DNA from: G036327475 sp036327475
GTDB lineage: Bacteria > Pseudomonadota > Gammaproteobacteria > Enterobacterales > Enterobacteriaceae
DNA length: 64,000 nucleotides
Direction of reading: 5' to 3'
NCBI RefSeq assembly: GCF_036327475.1
Contig: NZ_CP132913.1
Span: 1,240,001 to 1,304,000, forward strand
Shown: one piece after another, positions 54,556 through 62,669 of the stretch
Numbering within the stretch: position 1 is the stretch's first letter
Layout: each line of letters begins with the position of its first letter
Translations under genes and position numbers: made by a program
The notes under the pieces: generated by a model
What the model was told of the DNA's origin: nothing
The model's input: only the letters and a program-made list of their open reading frames with translations
Database searches by the model: none

Positions 54556-55496
54556 GGCGCCAGCTTCTCAGCGAAGCGCAACACCGAACTGCGCGCGCGC
54601 GGGTTATCGTTAATCTCCTGCGCCGACGGCTGTATTTTCCCGGCCGCTTTCAGTTGGCGCCGATCCTGGTGCTGCGCGGCGATCTGCGCTTCCGTGAGTG
54701 GCAGACCCGTCGGCAGCTGCGGCCCACGGCTATGTTGACGGATAAAATGTTTCACCAGTCGATCCTCTAACGAATGGAAGCTGATAACCGACAACCTACC
54801 GCCGGGGGCCAACACTGTCAGAGCACTGTCAAGCGCCCGTTCAACCTCTTCCAGCTCGCTATTGATATAAATGCGGATCGCCTGGAAACTACGCGTCGCT
54901 GGATGTTTATGCTTATCGCGAAATGGAGTGGCGTCGGCAACCAACGCCGCCAGTTCGCGGGTGCGGGTCATCGGCTGCTGGCGATTTCGCGCTACGATAG
55001 CCTGAGCAATGCGCTTGGCGAAGCGCTCTTCGCCAAAAGTTTTCAATACCCAAGCAATATCTTCCGCCGACGCTTGTGCCAACCACTGCGCGGCGGACTG
55101 GCCGCGCGTGGTGTCCATGCGCATATCCAGTGGTCCATCGCGCACAAACGAAAAGCCGCGTTCCGGATCGTCAAGCTGCGGCGACGAGACGCCCAGATCC
55201 AGCAATACACCGTCAACCTGGCCCAGTAGACCCCTTTCCGCCATGTAATCCGCCATGGCGGAAAACGGCCCATGAATAATGGTAAAACGCGCATCTTCAA
55301 TGGCCCGCGCCGCTTCTATGGCCGCGGGATCGCGATCAATCGCGAACAGTCGTCCCTGCGCATTCAACTTTGACAAAATGAGACGTGAATGCCCGCCGCG
55401 CCCGAAGGTTCCGTCCAAATAAACGCCATCTGGCCGGAGGTTCTCCTTCACCGCTTCGTCCAGCAATACGGTGGTATGTAAATAATTCTCTGACAT
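54552..55496 (-). CDS. rsmH: 16S rRNA m4C1402 methyltransferase
   Basis: Methylates C1402 of 16S rRNA in the P site. The 314 residues (E. coli 313) have the SAM-binding YLDGTFGRGGHSRLIL, DGVLLDLGVSSPQLDDPERG with FSF, and near the end VISFHSLEDRLVKHF. With mraZ dead, it is now the first working gene of the dcw operon. Confidence 0.97.
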   Translation of the reverse strand: MSENYLHTTVLLDEAVKENLRPDGVYLDGTFGRGGHSRLILSKLNAQGRLFAIDRDPAAIEAARAIEDARFTIIHGPFSAMADYMAERGLLGQVDGVLLDLGVSSPQLDDPERGFSFVRDGPLDMRMDTTRGQSAAQWLAQASAEDIAWVLKTFGEERFAKRIAQAIVARNRQQPMTRTRELAALVADATPFRDKHKHPATRSFQAIRIYINSELEEVERALDSALTVLAPGGRLSVISFHSLEDRLVKHFIRQHSRGPQLPTGLPLTEAQIAAQHQDRRQLKAAGKIQPSAQEINDNPRARSSVLRFAEKLAP

Positions 55497-55498
55497 GG

Positions 55499-55949
55499 CT
55501 ATAGCGATAAGTCTTGTAGCCGGTCGGTAGGCGGTAGTTCCGCCGACACCTCAGCGTCGATGTTATCCTTGACTTGTTGATACCAGATCTGTTCGTCCAA
55601 CAACTCTAACTTATTGAATTGACAAGCATCATCACTTCTTTTTGACGGTCCCGCATGCTGCCGGAGCGTCGGTGCGAGCAGCATTCTGCTTGCGCCATCC
55701 ATCTGAATACTCACCCCAACAATAACCGCTGCATCTGGCGTTTCGAGGGGTTCATGCTCGACAATCGCGACAGCTTTTGTTCAACGATTTTCCGTGTCGG
55801 CAAGGGTAAAACAGCAGACATGGCTGATGGAGATCAATGGTACACACCATTAAATCTGCCGATTCCTCATTCAACTTTTCCAGATGACGGGTAGGCACGG
55901 CGAGCCAGCCTTTGCTGTCAGGGTTAACCAAGGCCGCGCCACGAAACAC
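55499..55949 (-). pseudogene. mraZ: Broken MraZ (transcriptional repressor of the dcw operon)
   Basis: From GTG 55949 the minus strand reads FRGAALVNPDSKGWLAVPTR then HLEKL and MVCTIDLHQPCLLFYP, the first AbrB-like half. After frameshifts, QRLLLGCEYSDGW and IQMDGASRMLLAPTLRQHAG, then QFNKLELLDEQIWYQQVKDN and ERLQDLSL-like RLQDLSL form the second half. The gene has its full length but at least two frameshifts. MraZ normally represses the operon it heads. Confidence 0.88.
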
Positions 55950-56011
55950 GCGTTCGCTTACCTCTTAAAAACCTTAATCACTACTTTGCCCCAGAAATTT
56001 CCACGTAAAAG

Positions 56012-56041
56012 AGTGTACGAATGGTGTCAAAACATTGTCAA
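56012..56041 (-). promoter_or_regulatory. Probable mra operon promoter (Pmra)
   Basis: Minus strand: -35 TTGACA (56041-56036), an 18-base spacer, and -10 TACACT (56017-56012), about 63 bases before the mraZ start. Good match to sigma-70. In E. coli the strong Pmra promoter lies at the same place and drives much of the dcw cluster. The choice of hexamers is by eye. Confidence 0.55.
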
Positions 56042-57272
56042 GCGACTAAATGACTCAGAAGGGATTATTTACATCGAAAATTACCATTTGGCAGGTGAAT
56101 GTGTAATACATCGCAAAAAAAGCTAAAAATAACATCACTCTATACATCTTATATTCTGTACAAATTAAAATATAAATGTTCGCGCCTATCAAAACCCCTG
56201 ATGGCCAAAAATCAGGGTATAACGTACAGGAAGCGGGAAAGCGCCGAGCGACGCTTTGGCGAATAAATCACAGGGGAGCAACAGAAAGGTTTACCATTCC
56301 TCTTTTTTATACTGCGCAGTTATTTTAACGTCTTTATTAATCTGGTAGAAGCGTTCTGTTCGGCGACTTAAATACACATTCGCTTTTATATGCCCTAATC
56401 TTTGTTGATTTTATCATCAGATATTTATTGGTTAAACGTCGGCTTTATTTTACGGCTAGACTATTCCTAAAATCGACGTAATTCATTTTTCTTACCGCGC
56501 TGGTGCATTAAAAGGTCGGCAGGGTCAGCGGCAAACCTTTCACATAAAACAAATTGATTATCATCATTTTTTGTCCCAAAGCCCTCAGGGGGTCATTTTT
56601 GGCATAAATATCACATTTAACATTTAACATTTAACATTTAACATTTAACATTTAAATAAAAATTATAAGCCACTTAACTTAGCGCTTGTGGTTTACTCTA
56701 TGCAGCATAAATAATACCTTACAAATAACTTTATCTGCCGCTTCCCTCGCTGCACGCCCAGTGATTTTTTCGCACTGGAACCGTCACTTCATGTTTTATG
56801 ATATAATTCAGTTTACGCAGTGCCCATGGCGGATACTTTTACCCTAATGGTGTCTGTTTTTACTTGGATGGAAATTGAGATCCTACTGCCTAGCATGAAG
56901 GCTATAGCAGCGCTGTCGTCACGACTACTGGCGATTCCGAACAATGCGATTATCGCCTGACCGTTTGGCCAGTATCGCGACATAGTGCTACGTCTGGCGC
57001 GGTTGCACGGGAAACAATTCTGGCCCCGTAATTTGTCGGATTTGCTAGCATATGTCAGCTTTCAATAACCAGTTTACGCAATATACTCTTCTGGCGGTAT
57101 AGGAGGAATGGCAGCAGCTGATAGCGGCGGTGGATAGCAATGCGGTGATCTTTATTGTGCTTGGTGTAATGTACGGCCACTGCTTGGAAGATTGCCGCCC
57201 TCTGTTCCGTGTGACTTGGACATTGCCGGTCACCTCAGCACCGTCCAAACAGTAACGTCGACGCCCGGCCTG
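56042..57272. other. AT-rich spacer between mra promoter and cra remnant
   Basis: About 1.2 kb with no recognised gene, twice the E. coli cra-mraZ spacing. It is AT-rich from 56040 to 56820. A 7-bp repeat array lies at 56614-56655. A short forward frame near 56827-56960 (FTLMVSVFTWMEIEILLPSM) looks like a membrane protein fragment but I cannot place it. Confidence 0.4.
56614..56655. repeat. Six tandem copies of CATTTAA
   Basis: The heptamer CATTTAA is repeated six times without a mismatch (42 bp), flanked by ATCA and ATAAA. Such microsatellites vary in copy number by replication slippage. It lies in non-coding DNA about 670 bases upstream of mraZ. Confidence 0.95.
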
Positions 57273-57905
57273 GCGCCGCGTGATTAATCCGGCTAAACGG
57301 AACAGGCTGCGGCGAATACGCGTCAGGCTCGACTGAGTCGACAGGGCTCGTCGAAGTCGGCGAGCCCAGCCCCAGCACTCTCTCCGGCACTTTCCGATGG
57401 AGCTGGGCAGCCGCCAGCACGGACATTCAAGAAAATCCAGCAGCTCGTTATCACCGAACATGGCGATAGCCAGATGAGTCGGCAGCCGGCCCGCCGCGTT
57501 TCAGCGTTACGTCCATCACACCTTGCGGCAGTAAAACGATGTGGTGAGATGTAGTGAACAGCACCTGCGGCATCGGATTGCTCTCCAGATAGCAGTCAAA
57601 CAACCCCGCTGCCGCTGAACGTTCATAGCTGTTGACATAGAAAAGCCCGGCTTGCGCCGATCCTGAGCGCAGTCGCAGCGAACACCCTGTTCGCGCAGAA
57701 AACTCACCGACAGCTCCGATAGCGCACCAAGATATAGCACGTGCTCCCCGGAACTGGCTGAGCTCCTTGGACAACATTCCGCATCTTCCTCATCCGCCCC
57801 AACGACGCTGATAAAATGCTCGTGATCCAACACGCACGTGTCGGGTGCGGCGATAAGGAAAGGCGTCATTGGTCCAGCGCTGATAGATTGGCACCGACCC
57901 CTCAA
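57273..57905 (-). pseudogene. cra: Broken Cra (FruR) catabolite regulator, 5' part deleted
   Basis: The minus strand reads IYQRWTNDAF, LDHEHFISVVGADEEDAE, VLYLGALSELSVSFLREQGV, GLFYVNSYERSAAAGLFDCY then PMPQVLFTTS, QGVMDVTLKRGG, TFGDNELLDFLECP and LTRIRRSLFRLAGLITRR, all close to E. coli Cra. The first 110 or so residues, including the LacI-type DNA-binding domain, are missing, and frameshifts occur at about 57870, 57700, 57540 and 57420. Sequence upstream of IYQRW abuts the sgrR remnant. Cra controls carbon flow between glycolysis and gluconeogenesis. Confidence 0.88.
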
Positions 57906-58480
57906 TCACCAGACCCAACTGAGCATCCGCGCGTTCGACGATTACTTCGGTTACCGGGGCGCTGATTGAGAGGTTAATATCTGGGTGCTCTTCTATACCA
58001 CTGCCCGCAAGCCAGCATTTCTGGTCGCCGACTTGCGGACTGTTGCCGCGCTGGCACCATTCGCCGTAATGGGCTGCCGGCGACTAAACCACCAGAACTG
58101 ACCCGACTGACCCTCACCTTATACCGCAATCATTTTAAATTCGACGTGCTTGCCGCCGCGCTGACTGCGCTGTTGGCGGCGCAGCATCTATCGAGGCGAC
58201 GCGCCGATTTCTCGTTGCCGCTGGCGTTTGCGCTGTTTGCCACCCTTAAAATACCGCTGCTGCATCGTTACCTTCCGCCGACGCTTCGCGACGCGGCTGA
58301 GCGTTGGCGCCATCGTCAACTTGCCGATGGCGGAGTGGTGCCGGTCGCTAGTTGACGAACATGAATTTCATCTACTGTACCACAACTGGCTCAGCCTGCA
58401 GGGCAGCAGTAGGAGGAACATCCTGGGCTGGTTCAATTTCAATTTCAAATCGGCCTTGTTCGCGCCGCCGGCACCCTAGC
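57895..58480 (+). pseudogene. sgrR: Broken SgrR, 5' half deleted
   Basis: The forward strand gives LNHQTQLSIRAFDDYFGYRG then EVNIWVL (57898-57990), followed by a gap and GLLPRWHH (about 58035-58060). In another frame come LTRLTLTLYRNHFKFDVLAA and ADFSLPLAFALFATLKIPLL, and finally NWLSLQGSSRRNILGWFNFN with FKSALFAPPAP and a stop at 58480. E. coli SgrR has [42 protein letters not shown] and NTLGWFDFKSAWFAPPDP. The first 270 residues are absent. SgrR activates the sgrS small RNA in sugar-phosphate stress; sgrS and setA are not in the window. Confidence 0.88.
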
Positions 58481-58591
58481 TACACATGGGCTATCGGTGC
58501 CATGGTTACCATTTCCCTTGTTTTCCGTATTTCCGACTTCAAAGTCGGGATTTGCTGTTAATACGATTCGTAAGCGTTTACAATCAATGTC

Positions 58592-58671
58592 GTCCCTAAG
58601 GAAGTGTCACTCCACGTCGGAAGTCAGATGGGAGAAGACCCGCCTTGATCCGGTTAATACTGGCGAAGGGA
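58592..58671 (+). promoter_or_regulatory. TPP riboswitch (THI element)
   Basis: The outer helix pairs TCCCT (58592-58597 region) with AGGGA (58667-58671). The pyrimidine-sensing GTCAGATG corresponds to CTGAGATG, and CTTGATCCGGTTAATACTGG with CGAAGGGA corresponds to CCTGATCTGGATAATACCAGCGTAGGGA. It lies 57 bases upstream of thiB, as in E. coli, and should lower thiBPQ expression when thiamine pyrophosphate is plentiful. A few core bases differ from consensus, so activity is likely but not certain. Confidence 0.75.
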
Positions 58672-58728
58672 TTTGAGAGTATGCTCTTGCCTCAAAAACC
58701 TTTACCACCCTCATCTAAGGAGTGTAAC

Positions 58729-59709
58729 GTGTTGAAAAAACAGTTATTCTGTCTGTTACTGGCCTCCGTCACGCCGGCGTGGGCCAAACCGACCCTGACG
58801 CTGTACACCCATAACTCCTTTTCTTCCGAATGGGGTCCTGGACCGGCGATAAAAACGGAGTTTGAAAAAGAGTGCAGCTGCGAGCTGAAATTCGTCGCGC
58901 TGGAAGACGGGGTGGCGCTACTGAACCGCTTACGCCTGGAAGGTAAGAATAGCCGTGCTGACATCGTGTTAGGCCTGGATAACAACCTACTGCACGCGGC
59001 GCACGATACCGGCCTATTCAACCCCCATCGGGTCGCTACCGACGCCCTTACGCTGCCAGGCGGCTGGCATGACGACACATTTCTCCCTTACGACTACGGT
59101 TATTTCGCGTTTGTCTATGACCAGACCAAACTTAAAAACCCGCCCCGAAGCCTGCATGAGCTGGTGGACGGCCCCGCATCATTAAAAATCATCTATGAAG
59201 ATCCACGCACCAGCACCTCTGGGCTGGGGCTACTGCTGTGGGTGCAGAAAGTCTATGGCGACGGCGCGCAGGCAGCCTGGGAAAAACTGGCCGCGAAAAC
59301 CGTTACTGTAACCAAAGGCTGGAGCGAAGCCTATGGCCTGTTCCTGAGAGGGGAAGCGGACATGGTGCTTAGTTACACTACCTCGCCGTCGTACCACATT
59401 ATCGAAGAGAAGAAAAATCAGTACGCGGCGGCGGACTTCAGCGAAGAGTATTATCAGCAGGTGGAAGTGGCCGGGCAACTCGCGGCCAGCAAGCAACCGG
59501 AACTCGCCCATCGCTTTATGCAATTCATCCTCACGCCGGCGTTCCAGCAGGCCATTCCCACCGGCAACTGGATGTATCCGGTGACCCATACCCCATTGCC
59601 GCCCGGCTTCTCTGCCCCCGCGCGGCGGGCATTGAGTTACACCCCGCAACAGGTAGCCGTCGAGCGCGCTGGCTGGATCAGCGCTTGGCAGCAGGCCGTC
59701 AGCCGCTGA
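58729..59709 (+). CDS. thiB: Thiamine-binding periplasmic protein, GUG start
   Basis: Captures thiamine, TMP and TPP for the importer ThiPQ. From GTG 58729 the protein begins LKKQLFCLLLASVTPAWAKP, a signal peptide cut after AWA, matching E. coli ThiB (MLKKCLPLLLLC...FAKP); AAGGAG ends 6 bases before. It is 326 residues. Blocks such as KLKNPPRSLHELV, YEDPRTSTSGLGLLLWVQKV, VTKGWSEAYGLFLRGEADMV and PTGNWMYPVTHTPLP are highly conserved. The upstream ATG at 58681 lies before the ribosome-binding site and is not used. thiP overlaps its end. Confidence 0.96.
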   Translation: MLKKQLFCLLLASVTPAWAKPTLTLYTHNSFSSEWGPGPAIKTEFEKECSCELKFVALEDGVALLNRLRLEGKNSRADIVLGLDNNLLHAAHDTGLFNPHRVATDALTLPGGWHDDTFLPYDYGYFAFVYDQTKLKNPPRSLHELVDGPASLKIIYEDPRTSTSGLGLLLWVQKVYGDGAQAAWEKLAAKTVTVTKGWSEAYGLFLRGEADMVLSYTTSPSYHIIEEKKNQYAAADFSEEYYQQVEVAGQLAASKQPELAHRFMQFILTPAFQQAIPTGNWMYPVTHTPLPPGFSAPARRALSYTPQQVAVERAGWISAWQQAVSR

Positions 59710-61316
59710 TGATGGACCGCAGCGTCGGCTTTCCAGGCTGGTTATGGCCCGGCATCGCGGCAGCGACGGTCATTACAATCATCGCCATTGCCTCCTTCAG
59801 CACCCTATGGCGCCATGCGCTCACGCATCCCTGGCGCACGCTGCTGGCCGACAGTTATTTGTGGCATGTGGTGTCTTTTACCTTTATCCAGGCGCTATTG
59901 TCCGCGCTGTGCTCTACTTTGCCGGCCGTAGCGCTGGCCCGGTCCCTCTACCGCCTGTGGTTTCCCGGCCGCACTCTGCTACTGCGTTTTTGCGGTATGA
60001 CGCTGGTACTACCAGTGCTCGTGGGCGTCTTTGGCATTATGAGCGTGTTTGGCCAGCAGGGCTGGCTGGCGCAGCTGTGCCGCTTGCTGCACGTGGAATA
60101 TGGGTTTTCCCCCTACGGCCTGAGCGGTATCCTGCTGGCGCACGTCTTTTTCAATCTACCGCTGGCAACGCGATTATTGCTGCAGGCGCTGGAGAGCATT
60201 CCTGTGGAGCAGCGGCAACTGGCGGCTCAGTTGGGTATGTCCGCCTGGCCGTTTTTTCGACTGGTCGAATGGCCCTACTTACGCCGTCAGCTTTTACCGG
60301 CGGCCGCGCTGATTTTCATGTTGTGTTTCGCCAGCTTCTCCACCGTGTTAGCACTGGGCGGCGGCCCGCGGGCGACGACGATCGAGTTGGCAATTTATCA
60401 GGCCCTTAGTTATGACTTCGATGTCGGTCGCGCCGCCCTTCTGGCGCTCATACAAATGGTCTGCTGCCTTGGACTGGTGATGCTGAGCCAGCGCCTGGCC
60501 GGGGCGCTGCCGGCAGGCCATAGCCAGCACGCTCACTGGCGTAAACGCCAAACGACGCCGGGCGGGATCATGTGCGACGGTCTGATTATTCTGGCTGCGC
60601 TGCTGTTTCTGGTGCCGCCACTACTGGCGGTGGTCATTGGCGGTCTGAGCGGCAGCCTGCTGACGGTGTTAACGCAAACCGCGCTGTGGCGGGCGGTGTT
60701 CATCTCGCTGTCTATTGCCCTGTGCGCTGGCCTGCTGTGTCTGCTGCTCACTGGTATGCTGCTTTGGAGCAGCCGCGAGTTGCGCCTGCTCCAGCGCCAC
60801 CTTGGCGCCCAGGTCTTGGATTTGAGCGGCATGGTGATCCTAGCGATGCCCGGTATCGTGCTGGCGACGGGTTTTTTTCTGCTCGCAATGGACAGCGGCG
60901 GATTGCCCGCGTCGCCCGCGCCGGTGGTTATCCTGGCGAATGCGCTGATGGCCATTCCTTATGCGCTGAAGGTATTGGAAAGTCCCATGCAGGACGTAGC
61001 CGACCGCTACCGTCAACTGTGTCTGGCGCTCAACCTCCGCGGCCTTAAGCGGCTACGCCTGGTGGAGTGGCGCGCGCTACGCCAGGCGGCAGGGCAGGCG
61101 CTAGCCTTCGCCAGCATCTTATCCCTTGGGGACTTTGGCGTGATTGCCCTTTTTGGCAGCGAGGATTTCTGTACCTTACCGCTTTATCTCTATCAGCAAA
61201 TAGGCGCCTACCGCGGCCAGGATGGCGCGGTGACCGCGCTGCTATTGCTGCTACTCTGCCTGCTGTTATTTAGCTTGTTTGAAACCTTGTCTGGGGCCCA
61301 TGATAACGCTGGATAA
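59685..61316 (+). CDS. thiP: Thiamine ABC transporter permease
   Basis: Inner-membrane permease of 543 residues with about twelve spans in two homologous halves. Each half ends with an EAA-type loop that contacts ThiQ: QLAAQLGMSAWPFFRLVEWP (about 180-200) and ALNLRGLKRLRLVEWRALRQ (near 450). I keep ATG 59685 (MAAGRQPL), since E. coli ThiP begins MATRRQPL and also overlaps thiB; an alternative is ATG 59709. The 25-bp overlap with thiB and 17-bp overlap with thiQ indicate tight coupling. Confidence 0.95.
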   Translation: MAAGRQPLMMDRSVGFPGWLWPGIAAATVITIIAIASFSTLWRHALTHPWRTLLADSYLWHVVSFTFIQALLSALCSTLPAVALARSLYRLWFPGRTLLLRFCGMTLVLPVLVGVFGIMSVFGQQGWLAQLCRLLHVEYGFSPYGLSGILLAHVFFNLPLATRLLLQALESIPVEQRQLAAQLGMSAWPFFRLVEWPYLRRQLLPAAALIFMLCFASFSTVLALGGGPRATTIELAIYQALSYDFDVGRAALLALIQMVCCLGLVMLSQRLAGALPAGHSQHAHWRKRQTTPGGIMCDGLIILAALLFLVPPLLAVVIGGLSGSLLTVLTQTALWRAVFISLSIALCAGLLCLLLTGMLLWSSRELRLLQRHLGAQVLDLSGMVILAMPGIVLATGFFLLAMDSGGLPASPAPVVILANALMAIPYALKVLESPMQDVADRYRQLCLALNLRGLKRLRLVEWRALRQAAGQALAFASILSLGDFGVIALFGSEDFCTLPLYLYQQIGAYRGQDGAVTALLLLLLCLLLFSLFETLSGAHDNAG

Positions 61317-61998
61317 CGTCACATGGCTTTACCGCCATTCATCTATGCGCTTCGATGTCCATCTCGACGCCGGCGAAAAGGTGGCGGTACTGGGCCCGAA
61401 CGGCGCCGGTAAAAGCACACTGCTGAATTTGATCGCCGGCCTCCTGACGCCGTGCAGCGGCAGTCTATGGCTGGATGGCGTGCAGCATCACCAGACGCCA
61501 CCGGCGCGGCGGCCGGTATCGATGCTGTTTCAGGAAAACAACCTGTTTTCGCATCTGACAGTGGCGGAAAATATAGGGCTTGGTATGCATCCCGGCCTGC
61601 GTTTGACGCCGGCGCAGCGCACCCAATTAGCGCAAGCGGCGCGGCAAGTCGGGCTGGAAAACGTGCTGGACCGGCTGCCGGCGACCATCTCAGGCGGCCA
61701 GCGTCAACGCACTGCGCTTGCCCGTTGTCTGGTGCGCCAGCAGCCGATTCTCCTGCTTGATGAGCCTTTTTCCGCGCTGGATCCGGCTCTGCGCGCTGAG
61801 ATGGCGGGATTGCTCAATGACGTTTGCGCAACGCGCCGCCTAACGCTTTTGATGGTATCCCATAGCCTGGAGGACGCCCTGCGGCTGGCGCCGCGCACCC
61901 TATTGGTGGTGGACGGTCGGATTTGTTATGACTGTCCCACTACGGCGCTGGCGAGCGGCGAGTCGCCGGCGGCGGCGATACTGGGTATCAGTCGCTAA
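61300..61998 (+). CDS. thiQ: Thiamine ABC transporter ATP-binding protein
   Basis: Cytoplasmic ATPase of the thiamine importer. From ATG 61300 (MITLDNVTWLYRHSS) it has 232 residues, as in E. coli. Walker A GPNGAGKSTLLNLIAG, Q-loop MLFQENNLFSHLTVAENIGL, signature ISGGQRQRTALARCLV, Walker B ILLLDEPFSALDPALR and H-loop MVSHSLEDA are all intact. An ATG at 61279 lies further inside thiP and has no family support. Confidence 0.96.
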   Translation: MITLDNVTWLYRHSSMRFDVHLDAGEKVAVLGPNGAGKSTLLNLIAGLLTPCSGSLWLDGVQHHQTPPARRPVSMLFQENNLFSHLTVAENIGLGMHPGLRLTPAQRTQLAQAARQVGLENVLDRLPATISGGQRQRTALARCLVRQQPILLLDEPFSALDPALRAEMAGLLNDVCATRRLTLLMVSHSLEDALRLAPRTLLVVDGRICYDCPTTALASGESPAAAILGISR

Positions 61999-62196
61999 GC
62001 ATTACCACGCCGCCCAACCACCGCAGGCGATTCCCTTACTGAGAAGACGCCAGCGGCCACACCGTCGGACGTCGCATTGCCGCCACCTCACTCGGGGACT
62101 AACGGAGCGGCTTATCTTGGGTATACCACGCAGAGTAGTGTAGTTGCCGCGCCGCCTAATATCATGCTCAGCCAATCCGCTCAATTCTACCCATAA
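61999..62196. other. Short unassigned stretch after thiQ
   Basis: About 200 bases without a recognisable gene. In E. coli yabI, the ara genes and polB follow; none is found. No terminator with a U-run was seen. Confidence 0.4.
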
Positions 62197-62234
62197 TCAC
62201 AATCCAAGAGAAAATTCACAATCCAAGAGAAAAT
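62197..62234. repeat. 19-bp perfect tandem duplication
   Basis: TCACAATCCAAGAGAAAAT occurs at 62197-62215 and again at 62216-62234 without a mismatch. It marks the left edge of the rapA remnant and looks like a recent slippage event. Confidence 0.95.
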
Positions 62235-62465
62235 GCTGAGCAACGCCATGCTGCCAACAAACTGGTCGGCGCGGTGCAGCAAAAGATGCACGGGATGCTA
62301 ATGCGCGGCGAACCCCTGTGAGCAACGGACACTAACGCTGATTGACGACGCCATGGCGCAGGCGGACCAACGCCTCGGCGCCGAACTGTGCCGGTTGCAG
62401 ACGCTGCGGGGTCAACCCGGTTATCCGCGACAACGAACTGGAGGTGGTGGCGGCTATTGTTTCAC
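62235..62465 (+). pseudogene. rapA: 3' remnant of RapA (RNA polymerase recycling ATPase)
   Basis: Shifting forward frames read EQRHAANKLVGAVQQKMHGM, LIDDAMAQADQRLGAELCRL then QTLRG, and VNPVIRDNELEVVAAI (about 62408-62457), matching the extreme C-terminal helix bundle of RapA (DEKLAAELERLEALKAVNPN then IRDDELEAIE). The remaining 850 or so residues upstream and the last 25 residues are missing. RapA is dispensable. Confidence 0.75.
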
Positions 62466-62538
62466 GCCAAAACCCCTGGCCATTACTCATCCCTATTACG
62501 GCTCGCTGATTCATTTCCATTGCGAAGCGGATTTTTAA
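62461..62538 (+). pseudogene. rluA: 3' remnant of RluA (pseudouridine synthase)
   Basis: FTPKPLAITHPYYGSLIHFH then CEADF-stop (TAA 62536-62538) matches the RluA C-terminus (HAEMLTITHPAYGNSMTFKAPADF). Only about 25 codons remain, joined directly to the rapA remnant in another frame. In E. coli rluA follows rapA and precedes djlA convergently, as here. The 130 bases up to djlA are spacer. Confidence 0.75.
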
Positions 62539-62669
62539 ACTAAACTGCCGCTCTGGCTTTAGCTACTACGGCGAGCGCCGGGTACGACATGCCAACCTCG
62601 GCGCGCCATGCCACGACTACCCTAGCGCGACCTGCGCCAGGGTGGTTAGCTCTTGGCGTCATTTACCGC

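Noticed and set aside
56614..56655. CATTTAA array as a CRISPR or replication-origin iteron
   Set aside because: The units are 7 bp with no spacers, no DnaA boxes or rep gene nearby; a simple microsatellite.
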